Shown: in pieces, positions 19,369-29,406 of the stretch
Numbering within the stretch: position 1 is the stretch's first letter
Layout: each line of letters opens with the position of its first letter
Source: Thecamonas trahens ATCC 50062
Lineage: Eukaryota; Apusozoa; Apusomonadida; Apusomonadidae
NCBI RefSeq assembly: GCF_000142905.1
Contig: NW_013657662.1
Span: 62,001-126,000, forward strand
Direction of reading: 5' to 3'
Length of the DNA: 64,000 bases
Notes under the pieces: generated by a model
The model's input: the letters and a program-made list of their open reading frames with translations, nothing else
The model's database searches: none
Told to the model about the DNA's origin: nothing
Program-made: the position numbers and the translations under genes

Positions 19369-20745
19369 ATGGCCACAAACGATGACGGCAACAGGATGTT
19401 TGTCATGGGCATGATGTCTGGGACGTCGATGGATGGAATCGACTGCGCAATTGTGGAGTTTGCCAAGCTGGAGGGTAGAGCCGTGGATGACGAGGTGGAT
19501 GATGTCCGCGGCAGCAAGTGGCTGCCATTGGCCCGGCCACCTGCGCCGCTTTCGCCGCTGGGCGCGAGCCACGTCCGACTGGTGGCGTACTCGGAGACAC
19601 CGTATGCTGCTGAGACGCTGCAAGCGCTGCGCGGGCTGGTAGAAGGTGGCGCACAACGTGCGCTCGAGGTGGTTGGTGCGGTGTGCCGCGCGAATGCGGC
19701 CGTGGGTGAGGCCTTTGCCCGAGCTGCGGTCGAGCTTCTCGCTGCTGTCAACGAGGACACGGGCAGCCGAGTGGCGCTCGTCGCCTCGCACGGCCAGACC
19801 ATCTTCCACTACCCAGAGCGGGTGGACCAAGTGGACGAGCTTGCCGATGCTGTTTCCACGCTACAGATTGGCGAGCCGGCACGAATCGCGGTGGCGACGG
19901 GCCTCCCGGTCATAGCCGACTTTCGGCAAGCCGACATGGCGGTCGGCGGCGCCGGCGCGCCGTTGATTCCGTTTGTGGACGCAGTACTCTTTCGTGACGT
20001 CGAGGGGCTGGAGGCGCGAGTCCTGGTCAACTTGGGTGGCATTGCCAACGTCAGTCTGGTGTCACCGCGGTCCGCTGATCTGCTACTGGCCTACGACACC
20101 GGGCCGGCAAACATGCTGGTGGACGAGCTCGTCCGCGCCGCCGAACTCGGGGTATGCGACGAAGGCGGGGCGATTGCGGCTTGTGGGACGCCGTCGAGCG
20201 AGGCCGTGGACGCCGTGCTCGCTGCCGAGCCGTTCTTTGCGGCGGCTCCGCCCAAGGCGACCGGCCGTGAGCTATTTGGAGCAGCCTTTCTCAACGAGGT
20301 GCTCAAGCCTGCGTTTGAACGAGCGACGGGCTGTGACGCCGAGTCTGCAAATGTGGTGGCCGATCTGGTGGCGACAGCGACGCTACTCTCGGCGCGATCG
20401 CTGGTACAGAGCGTGGCGGCAGCGAGTCGTGACGTTCCGGGCTTTGCCGCCGGTGGCCCTGTCCTCCGGCTCATCTGCTCGGGCGGTGGCGTCCACAACG
20501 CTAGCCTGATGTCCATGATTGCAAGCGAGGCTGCGGCCGAGCTCGGCTCGATCGGCTGGGCCGCGGTCCACGTCGATGACGTCTCGCAGCACACGGGCTG
20601 TGCCGACTTTGCGTCTGCCAAGGAGGCCATTGGTTTTGCCATTCTCGGCTACGCCAGCCTTCATTTGCTACCATCGAATGTGCCGTCGGCAACCGGGGCG
20701 AGGCGGCCTGCGATCCTTGGCACGATGACGTATCCGCCACCGTGA
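19369..20745 (+). CDS. anmK: anhydro-N-acetylmuramic acid kinase (AnmK)
   Basis: A 458-residue sugar kinase of the AnmK family (ASKHA fold). The N-terminal signature GMMSGTSMDGIDCAIVEF is diagnostic; further matches are SHGQTIFH, IADFRQADMAVGGAGAPLIP, VNLGGIANVS, YDTGPANMLVD and a C-terminal CSGGGVHN. In bacteria AnmK hydrolyses and phosphorylates 1,6-anhydro-MurNAc to MurNAc-6-phosphate in peptidoglycan recycling. It is about 90 residues longer than E. coli AnmK, partly through an insert after the first strand (near residues 28-60). Codon use and GC look like the neighbours, so any transfer is not recent. It starts at ATG 19369, 102 bp after the Sec8 stop. In a bacteria-eating cell it could salvage muropeptide sugars (inference). 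Confidence 0.9.
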   Translation: MATNDDGNRMFVMGMMSGTSMDGIDCAIVEFAKLEGRAVDDEVDDVRGSKWLPLARPPAPLSPLGASHVRLVAYSETPYAAETLQALRGLVEGGAQRALEVVGAVCRANAAVGEAFARAAVELLAAVNEDTGSRVALVASHGQTIFHYPERVDQVDELADAVSTLQIGEPARIAVATGLPVIADFRQADMAVGGAGAPLIPFVDAVLFRDVEGLEARVLVNLGGIANVSLVSPRSADLLLAYDTGPANMLVDELVRAAELGVCDEGGAIAACGTPSSEAVDAVLAAEPFFAAAPPKATGRELFGAAFLNEVLKPAFERATGCDAESANVVADLVATATLLSARSLVQSVAAASRDVPGFAAGGPVLRLICSGGGVHNASLMSMIASEAAAELGSIGWAAVHVDDVSQHTGCADFASAKEAIGFAILGYASLHLLPSNVPSATGARRPAILGTMTYPPP

Positions 20746-21201
20746 TGGTCTTTCCTCTTGGCCACAGGCGGTTGTGCCCGGTGTAGACGCTGGGAACGAT
20801 CATCTTGGCGTCATGCCCCCCCCCCCCCCCCCCCCACGCACACACAAGCATCTGTACCTAGCCAGCGTCCGGTCTGTGATGCGTCGTGTCGGACACCCAA
20901 GATCAACCTGTTCCCAATGAACACCGCTCCTCCACGATCACCACCTCCCACACAAACCCATATGTGTAGACGGCAACTTCATCCACACCTACCCCCCCCC
21001 CCCCCCCCCCCTACCCTCCGCCCATCTCCTTTCACTACCCCGCGCCGAGCCAGTCGCCCACCAACCAGCATGCCGAACCATCGAACGGGCGACCGAACTC
21101 TGTTATGGCGAGCAAAACCAGGAGCGACCAAAGGGGGCGCCGTCCGGCAGCGACGCCACCGTCTCCCACCACACTCGTAGGGGGGGGAGAGACGAGCAAC
21201 C
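20746..21201. other. intergenic region with two C20 runs
   Basis: This 456 bp stretch before the DRG1 start codon holds two uninterrupted C runs, 20816-20835 and 20992-21011, each exactly 20 bases as assembled. No gene is recognisable. Confidence 0.8.
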
Positions 21202-22611
21202 ATGTCGACCATCTTGGACAAGATTGCGGAGATTGAGAATGAGGTATGTGCAAGGGGGTGAAGGGGGGAGGGTGGGGGTGGGGGTGGTAGGGGGAGGGGG
21301 GAGGGAGGGGGGGGGGAGGGAGGGAGGGAGATGGAAGCCGTGTCGTGTTCGTGTCGGACATGAAGGGCATGGGCAAGGGAGGGAGGGACTCATGGTTTTG
21401 TGGGAGGGGGTTGTTTGTGTGTGGGGGGGTATGGTATACAGATGGCGAGGACGCAGAAGAACAAGGCAACGGCCAAGCATCTGGGACTGCTCAAGGCCAA
21501 GCTGGCCAAGCTCAAGTCGGAGCTGTTGCTGCCAAAGTCGTCGTCCAAGGGAGCTGGTGATGGATTTGATGTGACCAAGTCGGGAGATGCACGTGTGGGT
21601 ATGATCGGCTTCCCCTCGGTGGGAAAGTCGACTCTGCTCTCAAAGCTGACAGAGACAGAGTCGGCTGTCGGTGCTTATGAGTTTACCACCCTCACTGCTG
21701 TCCCTGGTACCGTCGTGGTCCATGGCACTCGCATTCAGCTCGTTGATCTGCCGGGTATCATCGAGGGCGCAAAGGATGGCAAGGGCCGTGGGCGCCAGGT
21801 CATCTCCACTGGCCGGACCTGTGACCTTATTCTCATTGTCCTCGACGCCATGAAGCCGCTGACGGTAAGTTCTTCCGGAGAGGGGGGGAGGAGGGAGGGG
21901 GATTGGAAGGGTGGCGAGGGGAGTTGGAGGGTACGACTCACAAAGTTATGGGGGCATGGAGGGGGGTCACAGATCAAGAACATCATCGAGAACGAGCTTT
22001 CGGGCTTTGGCATCCGGCTCAACAAGACGCCGCCGGACATTTCGTTTGTCAAGCGCGAGCGCGGCGGACTCAACTTTACATGCATGAACTCGAACGCGAC
22101 GCTCGACGCGGAGACGGCGCACGCGATCTGCAAGGAGTACAAGATCAACAACGCGTCGATCACGGTGCGTTCTGCGGCCAACGCCGAGGATCTCATCGAC
22201 GTCATTGAGGGCAACCGGGTGTACATTCCGGCGCTGTACGTGCTCAACAAGGTCGACGGGCTGTTCATCGAGGAGCTCGACGTCATCACCGAACACATGC
22301 CCGACGCCGTCCCGGTCTGCGCCGACCACGAGTGGGGCCTGGACGAGCTGTTGGAGCGGGTGTGGGAGAAGCTGAGCGTGACTCGGGTCTATACCAAGCC
22401 CAAGGGCCAGCTTCCGGACTACAACGAGCCGGTGGTGCTCCGCGGCGAGCGCCGGAGCGTGGAGGACTTTTGCCGCCGCATCCACAAGGACTTTGTCAAG
22501 TCGTTCAAGTACGCGTGGGTGTGGGGCAAGTCTGTGCAGCACAACCCGCAGCGGTGCGGCCTGAGCCACGTTCTGGAGGACGAAGACATTGTGCAGATTG
22601 TGCGCAAGTGA
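21202..22611 (+). CDS. DRG1: developmentally regulated GTP-binding protein DRG1 (three exons)
   Basis: An OBG-HflX-like GTPase that works with a DFRP partner on translating ribosomes. Exons are 21202-21243, 21442-21864 and 21973-22611; the spliced product is 367 residues, the same length as human DRG1. Exon 1 codes for [14 protein letters not shown] and exon 2 opens with [11 protein letters not shown], a junction that reproduces the conserved N-terminus. Seen: G1 [10 protein letters not shown]3 [10 protein letters not shown]4 NKVD, the S5D2L insertion region and a C-terminal TGS domain ([34 protein letters not shown]). Intron 1 (21244-21441) starts GTATGT and is extremely G-rich; intron 2 (21865-21972) starts GTAAGT. 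A GTAAA motif follows the TGA stop directly. The gene ends 38 bp from the convergent channel gene. Confidence 0.96.
21244..21441 (+). other. DRG1 intron 1 (G-rich)
   Basis: 198 bp, GTATGT to ATACAG, with several runs of G on the sense strand. The ends are set by the conserved DRG1 N-terminus on either side. Confidence 0.92.
21865..21972 (+). other. DRG1 intron 2 (in-frame, stop-free)
   Basis: 108 bp, GTAAGT to TCACAG. Its length is divisible by three and it has no in-frame stop, so retention would insert 36 Gly/Arg-rich residues. Removal restores the conserved join between LDAMKPLT and [17 protein letters not shown]. Confidence 0.9.
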
Positions 22612-22649
22612 GTAAAGCTAGCCTCGTTTGCTCAGCGGCGCTCGGCATC

Positions 22650-25600
22650 CTAGCTCGGCTCGAGGAGCTGCGAGATCGAGAGCGCTCGGGCGCGGTACTT
22701 GCGCATGTACTCGTCCGAGGCACGGACCGTCGGGCGGTGCGGCGTCATCGGAGGCGGCGGCGGGACGACTGGCGTGACCAGCGGTGGCTCGGCCGACGAG
22801 AAGCCGAGCGAGGCTCCCGATGGCGCGCGGAGCGAGACGGTGAGATCGTGAGACGAGACCGAGGCCTGGCGTACGAGTGCCGGCTCGTCGTGCGAAGCGC
22901 CATAGAGCGAGAACTTGTTTCCGGTTTGGTTGGGCATGTTGGCGGGAATGGGCGGGTCTGGCGGGACAATGTCGTGCAGCGGCCGGCGGAGTAGGGTGTC
23001 GCGGAGCTGGGCAACAAAGCCATCCCAGAGTGCCACCGTGGCAGCCGAGAACGGGAGCATGACTGTGTAGCCGCGAACGCCGTACTTGTCGACAGTTCCG
23101 ATCTGAAGCCGGACCCGCTCGCGGATGTCGAGCTTGCGTTCGGCGTCGAGGATAATCGACGCCCACTGGAGCGCCCACTGGCGCTGCGCGTTGTCGGCAA
23201 TGTCCTGGTATGTGTTGTTCATCATGGCGATTAGCATGTTGAGCATGAGTACAATGACCACAACGTCAAAGACAATAAAGACGAGGACAGCCATGACATA
23301 GCCGCCGTCGCGAACGGTCGGCCCGAGGTCCTTATAGTCAAAGTCGTTGACGCCGGTGCCGGCGGCAAAAACCTCAATGAGCGCAGTGAGCCACCAATCG
23401 TAGCCCTCGACGTCGCGAAACTTGACACACACGTGGAGCGCCTGCGCAAAGGCGACGGCAAAGATGACAAAGATGGCCGAGAACCGCACAAGGTCGCGGA
23501 CGAGCACGTTCCAGATGGTGATGACCAGTGGCCCGAGACTCTGCAAGCCGCGGGCGTAGTAGAGCAGCGAGCACCAGCCCGCTATGATGGCGGCGGCGAG
23601 GATGCAGCGCTCAACAACTTCGGCGCCGGAGAGTCGGGCCACAAACGCTGATGGGATGAGGAGGAGGAAGAGCGAGTGGAGGACCTGCGTCGAGGTCAGT
23701 GAGGAGATGAGAACGTCGCGCAGCGGCTGCGTCGACGACAGTCCTTCTCGTACCTCGAGGGCGATGAAGCAGATACAAATGAGGAGGTTGATAAACTCGA
23801 GAGCTATGCGGAAGCGGGCAGCTGACGACGAGGCCTCAAAGTAGCCTCCACTCAGCTTGCCCGGGAAGAGGCCGACCTGGATGGTGAAGAGAATGAGAAA
23901 CATGAGATCGGCGCAGAGCGACTTGAAGAAGCGGATGCGCCCGAACCGATACCACTTGAGCTGTAGGATCTGCATGGTGACCGGATGAAAGACCATATCG
24001 TCGCGGCCAAAGTGGATGAGAAGTGGAAGGACCTTGCGGTCGCGTGGCTGGCGCTGGCGAAGGAGCTCGAGCGAGGCCGGCGACGGCTTGTACGTGGTCT
24101 TGGTCACTCGGCCGCGACCGCGGCGGCCGTCGAGGCCCTGGGTCAGATTGGCGGTCCGCGACTTGACAAACGACCGGACCTTGGCCCACGGCGATGGCTT
24201 CTTCTTGCCCGGCTTGGCCTGTGTCTTGCTAGCGCTGGCAGCAGGCGAAGCGCGTGGTGGCGATGGCGTACCGCCCGGCGGCGCCAGCGTGGCGGCCGAC
24301 GGTGGCTTGGCTTGTGAAATGGATGAGCGGCGAAGCGAGCCACCAAGCGCCGTCGACGGCGGGATGGAAGACGCGGCCGAGACCTCGCTCGGGCGCAGCG
24401 GAGAGTCGGCTGTCGAGGATGCACCCGAAATGGCGCTACCGATAGAGGCATTGCCGGAGCGGTCGGAGAGGAGCGCGCGATGGTGGAGCGGGTCGGGAAC
24501 CTCGGGCAGGCGCAGAAGCGGTGGGTATGCATGTCCACCGCCGTCGGCGCGAGGGGATGGGAGCTCAGACGGCGACGAAACAGCCCCACGCGAGCGGTTA
24601 GACGACCGGGCCGAAGGCTCGGCCGAGGTGTGAACAGCTGAGGGGGAGAGCGAGAGCGAGAGCGAGAGCGAGTGGGAGGGTTGGATGGCTGCGAACGGCG
24701 CGGCTCGTCCGAGATCGAACCGCCATTGATGGCCGGCAGAGTAGCCGACGAGGCTGATGAGCGCGATGATGACGGGGTGCGCGAGTTCGAGATGAACAGG
24801 TGTGGGTCGGTGACGTCCGAGTCGGTTTCCAGTGTATCATACTCAGAGTCGGACTCTTGCTGCTCGTCGGTGGTGACGGTAAACTTGACTGATGGTGGAA
24901 ATACATGATCAGCGGCGCCGGACGGCGAGACTGGATCCGGAAAACGAAGCGAGCGCTTGGGCTGAAGCTTGAGGCCGGCAGTCGCGGCCTTGGTGGCGGG
25001 CCCAACAGTGTCGACGAACGACGCGCCTGTCAAGGTGGCGTCGAGCGGGTTCGTGCCTCTGCGCGACTTGGAATATTGGTGGCGGCGGTGGCGGTGGTGC
25101 CGGTGATTGTGGCTCTTGCCACCACCCGAGCTTCGGCCGTGCTTGGAGTGCACGGAATCGTGGAGTGGCGACGCCGCCGGATCGCTAGCGGCGCCGCTCA
25201 AGTTGGGCAGCATGTGATGGCGGCGAGGGCGGCGGACGAGGTGGATGTGGTCGTGAGCGAGAGCGGGAGCGGGTCCTCCCACTCGATGAGCGGGTAGGTG
25301 ACGTTGGAGATGCCTGCCCAGCGCCAGTTGATCTGGGTGGTAGACGAGAGGATCTCGTCAAACATAACTGGGCGGTGGTACTTGATGGAGAGCGTGAGCG
25401 GCGAGTAGAGATCACGGTTGAGATACGTGGGGTCGGCGTGGTACGAGAGGAGCAGATGGTAGATGCGCGGCTGGTTGTGGATGACCGCAAAGTGGAGCGG
25501 GGTGTTCTCGTGGGTGTCCGAGGCGTTGGGGTCGGCGCCGGCCTGCAGCAGGTACTCAACCACGTCGTAGAAGCCGCGGGAGACGGCAAAGTTGAGTACG

Positions 25601-26046
25601 GTCTCGCCAAAGTATACGCGGCCGCGGCGGGCAAAGAACGAGCCTGTGGCGCGTGCACTGGCAAAGTCAGCATTGTACTGCTCCACAAGGATACGAACGA
25701 GTTCGAGGTCGCCGTGAACAGCAGCGAGGTGCAGCAGCGTCTCGCCCTTGTACAAATCGCCCGAGTATGGCTCGGCCACCAGCTCGGGGTAGGCTGCGAT
25801 GAGGTTGAGGACAAAGGTGCGATGGTCCGGCGAGCAGCGCGGGTACATGTGGAGGACAGTCCAGCAGAGGATGGTCTCGCCCACAGCGCCGCGTAACCCG
25901 AGCACGGCCACGGTCCGCTCCGACGAGAGGAGGCGCTGGACCCGATGTGCGTTGCCGAGCTTGAGGGCGCGCCATAGCTCGTCTTCTTCGCCCCTGTGTG
26001 GTCCGACCCAGTTGAGCGATCGGAGGTGTACCAAGAGACAGTCCAT
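22650..26046 (-). CDS. TRPV-like ion channel with ankyrin repeats (assembled with frame changes)
   Basis: Three consecutive minus-strand frames appear to form one TRP channel. The first (26046 to about 25280) has ankyrin repeats (GETLLHLAAVHGDLELV, GETVLNFAVSRGFYDVVEYL, NTPLHFAVIHNQ). The second (to about 24645) is a basic, His- and Ser-rich linker. The third (to the stop at 22650) has six hydrophobic segments, a pore-like loop (LIEVFAAGTGVNDFDY) and an S6 ending in LMLNMLIAMMNNTYQDI, very like TRPV S6. The frame changes fall near 25270-25285 and at the G5 run 24642-24646; adding one base at each restores a single reading frame. At the second site a polypyrimidine-CAG could instead be a splice acceptor. 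TRPV-type channels are tetrameric cation channels at plasma or ciliary membranes. The start is uncertain: Met at 26046 is the first after a Met-Ala hexamer repeat. Confidence 0.8.
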
Positions 26047-26077
26047 CGGTCCAAAGCCGGCCGTCCGTCCGATGATA

Positions 26078-26156
26078 GCCATCGCCATCGCCATCGCCAT
26101 CGCCATCGCCGTCGCCATCGCCATCGCCATCGCCATCGCCATCGCCATCGCCATCG
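26078..26156. repeat. GCCATC hexanucleotide repeat
   Basis: About 13 copies of gccatc with one gtc variant. On the minus strand it reads as alternating Met-Ala just upstream of the proposed channel start, so it offers a series of ATGs in the channel's frame. Confidence 0.95.
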
Positions 26157-26877
26157 AAACGGCCATCCGTCCATCAAACACCAGCCAGCCATCCCGTCGT
26201 CTCTCCACCGTGAGTCCCTTGCCTTGTCCCAGCCAGCGGAGCACACCCCGTCCCGCCCACTCCCTCGTCCTCGTCGCACTCGCCCACGCCCCCACGCCCA
26301 CCCACGCCCACCCACCCGCCAGCACAGGTCCCTCTCTCTCTCTCTCTCTCTTCCCCCCCCCCCCCCCCCGCCCAAAGAGTTACACATACATGAGGTTCTG
26401 TAGGTCTGTAGCATGATGGGAGGCACGGTGGAGATGCACCTGCGACCGTAGCATGCCCGCCATGGCAGGCAGTGCGGTGTGGAGAGCCTGCAGACCAGGT
26501 CTCTCCCTCGGGTGGCTCCGGGGCAACAGGCAGCCCATCACCCGCCAGCCACCCGCCAGCCACCCGCCAGCCACCCTCGCCAGCCACCCGCCAGCCACCC
26601 GCCAGCCATGCCTCTCAAGACTAGGCTGACTACCGGGGTGGGTTCTTGGCATGGCTTGATCTCTCGGCAAAGGGGGGAGGAGGGGGGGGGGGGGGTAGCA
26701 GATTGGAGCAGACTATGATCGATGTCCATCAGGCTGATCATGTGGTTGCGGTGTGTGCTGGTCGAGACCCGGCTATGGCAATGGCGGCGACATTGGCGGA
26801 GAGGGTGGTGGCTCGGGTTGGCGGTACGGTGGGGTACGGTTTGAGGCAGACTTGACGCAGGAGGACAGGCGGGGCGG
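26157..26877. other. intergenic region with homopolymers and a minisatellite
   Basis: Divergent promoter region between the channel and the AN1 zinc-finger gene. It contains a CT run, a C17 run (26353-26369), an 11-bp minisatellite and a G14 run (26682-26695). I see no gene in it. Confidence 0.7.
26541..26608. repeat. 11-bp minisatellite (cccgccagcca)
   Basis: Six head-to-tail copies of an 11-bp unit; the fourth is expanded to 13 bp. Confidence 0.95.
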
Positions 26878-27348
26878 ATGGAGTTCCCGGACTTGGGCAT
26901 CCAGTGTGCGTTGAAGACATGCAAGCAACTGGACTTTCTCCCCTTTGTCTGCCCTGGGTGTGACGAGGCCTTCTGTGTCAAGCATGCTCATCCGCGACAG
27001 CACGAGTGTCCGCAGACCAATGACGTTCCGAACCGAGTTGCCGCCATGTGTCCCATCTGCTCAGCTGTCTTTCCTTTAGATCGTGCCGGTGATGCTGATG
27101 AGGTCATTGATGGCCACATTGATCGTGGCTGTCCACCTGATGAGGGCTTTCGCCCAAAGGTCATCGCCTGTGCCAAGGACGGATGCAAGAAGAAGTCGTC
27201 CGATCCCGTCGTCTGTCCGCTCTGTCATCGCGGCTTCTGCGTCAAGCACAGACTGGAGTTTGATCACGAGTGCGAGCGGAACCAGGCCATTCTCGCATCT
27301 ATCCGTGCGTCGGTGAGCAAGCGCAAGCGCAGGTGTGTTGTTTCGTGA
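26878..27348 (+). CDS. ZFAND2-like AN1 zinc-finger protein
   Basis: A 156-residue protein with two AN1 zinc fingers. It begins MEFPDLGIQC followed by CKQLDFLPFVCPGC, nearly the canonical N-terminus of ZFAND2A/B (AIRAP/AIRAPL) and yeast Cuz1-type proteins. Finger 1 covers about residues 10-46 and finger 2 about 98-142 (CAKDGCKKKS, CPLCHRGFCVKH). Family members bind the proteasome and/or p97/Cdc48 and help clear proteins under arsenite or translocation stress. The C-terminus is short and basic, without a ubiquitin-interacting motif, closer to AIRAP than AIRAPL. The ORF starts at ATG 26878 and has no intron. Its stop is 21 bp from the convergent FN3/UBR gene. Confidence 0.93.
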   Translation: MEFPDLGIQCALKTCKQLDFLPFVCPGCDEAFCVKHAHPRQHECPQTNDVPNRVAAMCPICSAVFPLDRAGDADEVIDGHIDRGCPPDEGFRPKVIACAKDGCKKKSSDPVVCPLCHRGFCVKHRLEFDHECERNQAILASIRASVSKRKRRCVVS

Positions 27349-27369
27349 CAAGCGCAGAGCCATCGCTGG

Positions 27370-29039
27370 TTACTCGTCGCGGTGCGCTCGGAGATCGCAG
27401 TCGGAGCCGCAGCCGCAGATGAAGGCCAGAAATGTGGTCCCGTGCACGACGTCATGGCCGGCGTGGCATCCGTCCGCGCACGAGTTGCACACCTTGCGTT
27501 TGCAGCTCTTGCACTCGGACCACAGCTGGAAGAACCGCGTCTTGCCCTTGGAGCCGGCCGTGCAAAGGCCGTGCGAGAGCCGGGTCTCGGGTGCCAGCGA
27601 TGCCGTTGACGAGCCGCCGGCCGAGAGCGTCCGTCCACGGACGCGGTCCTCTACCCGCGAGACCACGCCCGAGGTGCGAACAACAAGGTCTCGCGACGCC
27701 AACGACCGCACCCCGGAACGGTCGATGCCCACAACACGGACCCGGAACTCGCAGCCCGACGCCAGGCGCCGCAGCGTGTGATGCGTCTCGCTCACCACGT
27801 CCTCGCCCTCGATGTCAGTGTTGGCAAGCGACCACTGCAGTGCGTACTGGCTCGCACCAGCAAGCGGAGCCCAGGTAAACGAGAGCGACGTTTTGGCCGT
27901 ATCCACCAGCGTCAGTCCCTCCACTGAGCCGGTCATGCTCTCTGCCACCGCCACAGAGGCCGGCGGCGGAGCCGTCGAGCTCTTGGGAGAAACTGGCGGC
28001 GACGCAAGACGCCGCGCCTGAAGATACTGCTGCTTGGAGACCGAGACCGGCCGCACCGGCCCATCACCTCCGCCTGCCGCCCGCTCTGCCGCCTGTGGGC
28101 CGTCGACCATGTCGCTACGGAGCGCAAGCTCCATCGCCGACCGCTTGGCCACCTTTTCCGCCAGCGGCATCGCCTTGGTGGCAAACTCCAGCTCGGTAGA
28201 GCTCGGCCCGCGCTCGCCCATCTCATTGACGGCGCAAACGCAGACAGAGTACTGGGTCTCCGGTCGCAAGCCTGAGACCGTCAACGAGCACCCGGAGGTC
28301 AGCCGTGTCTCCTCTGGCGGCCACGACTCGGCCTCGGGCGCAATGCTGCCGCCGATGCCGGCCAGCGATGCAATCGACGCCAGATCCGGCCTACCCAGCG
28401 GGACCAGCTGGAGCTCAAACCCAGCCTCGTCGCCACACCCAGGCTGCCACCGGATGAGAGCCGAGTCGTGGCTCACATCGGCCACGCCATGTTTGCCATC
28501 AACCGGCCACAGCGGCGGCTCCAGCTCTGAGACGTCAACATTAGTACACGCTAGGGCCCTTGGCAGCTCTGCCGAGCCAGCAGCGACAGCTGTAGTGGTA
28601 AACTCGATGGAGCGAGTCGGAGTCGACGAGACAGGCCAGGTCTCCCCACTGGCAGCCAAGATGAACACCCGGTATCGCGTTCCCGGCGAGAGCGTGGTCA
28701 GCTCGACCTTGTTCTCCGTCGTCCTCTGCACCAACGAGATTTCCGTCCCCACCACTGTGTATTCCACCTTGTACCTGCGTGGGTGGTGTGGTGTGGGAGG
28801 GGGGGGGGGTGGGGGTTAGTGGGTGGGTGGGAGGGGAGGGGGAGGGGAGGAGGAGCGGGTGTTCTGCGGGGAGCATGACCCGGCACGGCGTGGGGAGGCA
28901 GGAGGGAGGGGGGGGGGGGGGGGAGGGAGCCATGTGGGGAAGAGACGAAGACATACTGGCTTGCAGATGGATGCAGTTGCCAGCATATGGTGGCTTGGGT
29001 TGAGCTGATGCGCGCGACATGCGCTCCTTCTACCTCCAT
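27370..29039 (-). CDS. fibronectin type III protein with C-terminal UBR-box-like zinc finger
   Basis: Two exons: 28957-29039 and 27370-28774, joined by a 182 bp intron (donor GTATGT, acceptor ACGCAG). The junction restores the first FN3 strand series (TICWQLHPSASQ joined to YKVEYTVVG); the product is 495 residues. Three FN3 domains can be seen: residues 5-100, about 130-225 (GLRPETQYSVCVCAVNEMGE) and about 300-385 (TSLSFTWAPLAGASQYALQW). The last 60 residues hold a Cys/His array, C-x2-C-x4-C-x2-C followed by CHAGHDV and FICGCG, matching the UBR box that in N-recognins and FBXO11 binds degrons. There is no RING or HECT domain. The start at 29039 (MEVEGAHV) is the simplest choice; an upstream exon cannot be excluded. 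Confidence 0.75.
28775..28956 (-). other. intron of the FN3/UBR gene
   Basis: 182 bp; on the coding strand GTATGT at the donor and ACGCAG at the acceptor. It contains a C16 run on the coding strand (28908-28923). Confidence 0.85.
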
Positions 29040-29406
29040 GGGTAGAGTGGGGGGAGGTGGGGGGAGTGGCGTCGGGGTGGGACGGGGCGAAGGAGAGGTG
29101 CGTTTGTGGTTGGGCAGCCGGGGAGTGTGGGAGGCGTGGGCGTGCAGTGGCGAGCGAGTGGGGTTGGCAGGAGTGGCGGGGTGGTGGCCAAGTGTGGCAT
29201 TGGGGCGGTGGGTGCCTTGATGTGTGTGTGTGTGGGGAGGGGGGGGGAAGGGGGAGGCTGTCACGCGGGGGATTGTGCTGGGCGCGGGTGTATTGCCGGG
29301 GAGGGAGAACGGGGTATGCAAGGCAGCACGACGGTGCACGCACAATCAAAAGGCGGCGGAGCATACGGGCGGAGCCCACGTCCAAGGCCTGCTTGGGGCC
29401 TTGCGC
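29040..29406. other. intergenic region between the eL41 and FN3/UBR genes
   Basis: 367 bp, G-rich on the + strand, with GT and G runs. It must hold the eL41 3' end and the FN3/UBR promoter. No conserved coding sequence was found. Confidence 0.6.

Noticed and set aside
19369-20745. AnmK as recent bacterial contamination or transfer
   Set aside because: It sits between eukaryotic genes on the same contig with matching GC and codon use; an old transfer or inheritance is more likely.
26541-26608. CRISPR-like array
   Set aside because: Contiguous 11-bp units without spacers in a eukaryotic contig; a minisatellite.
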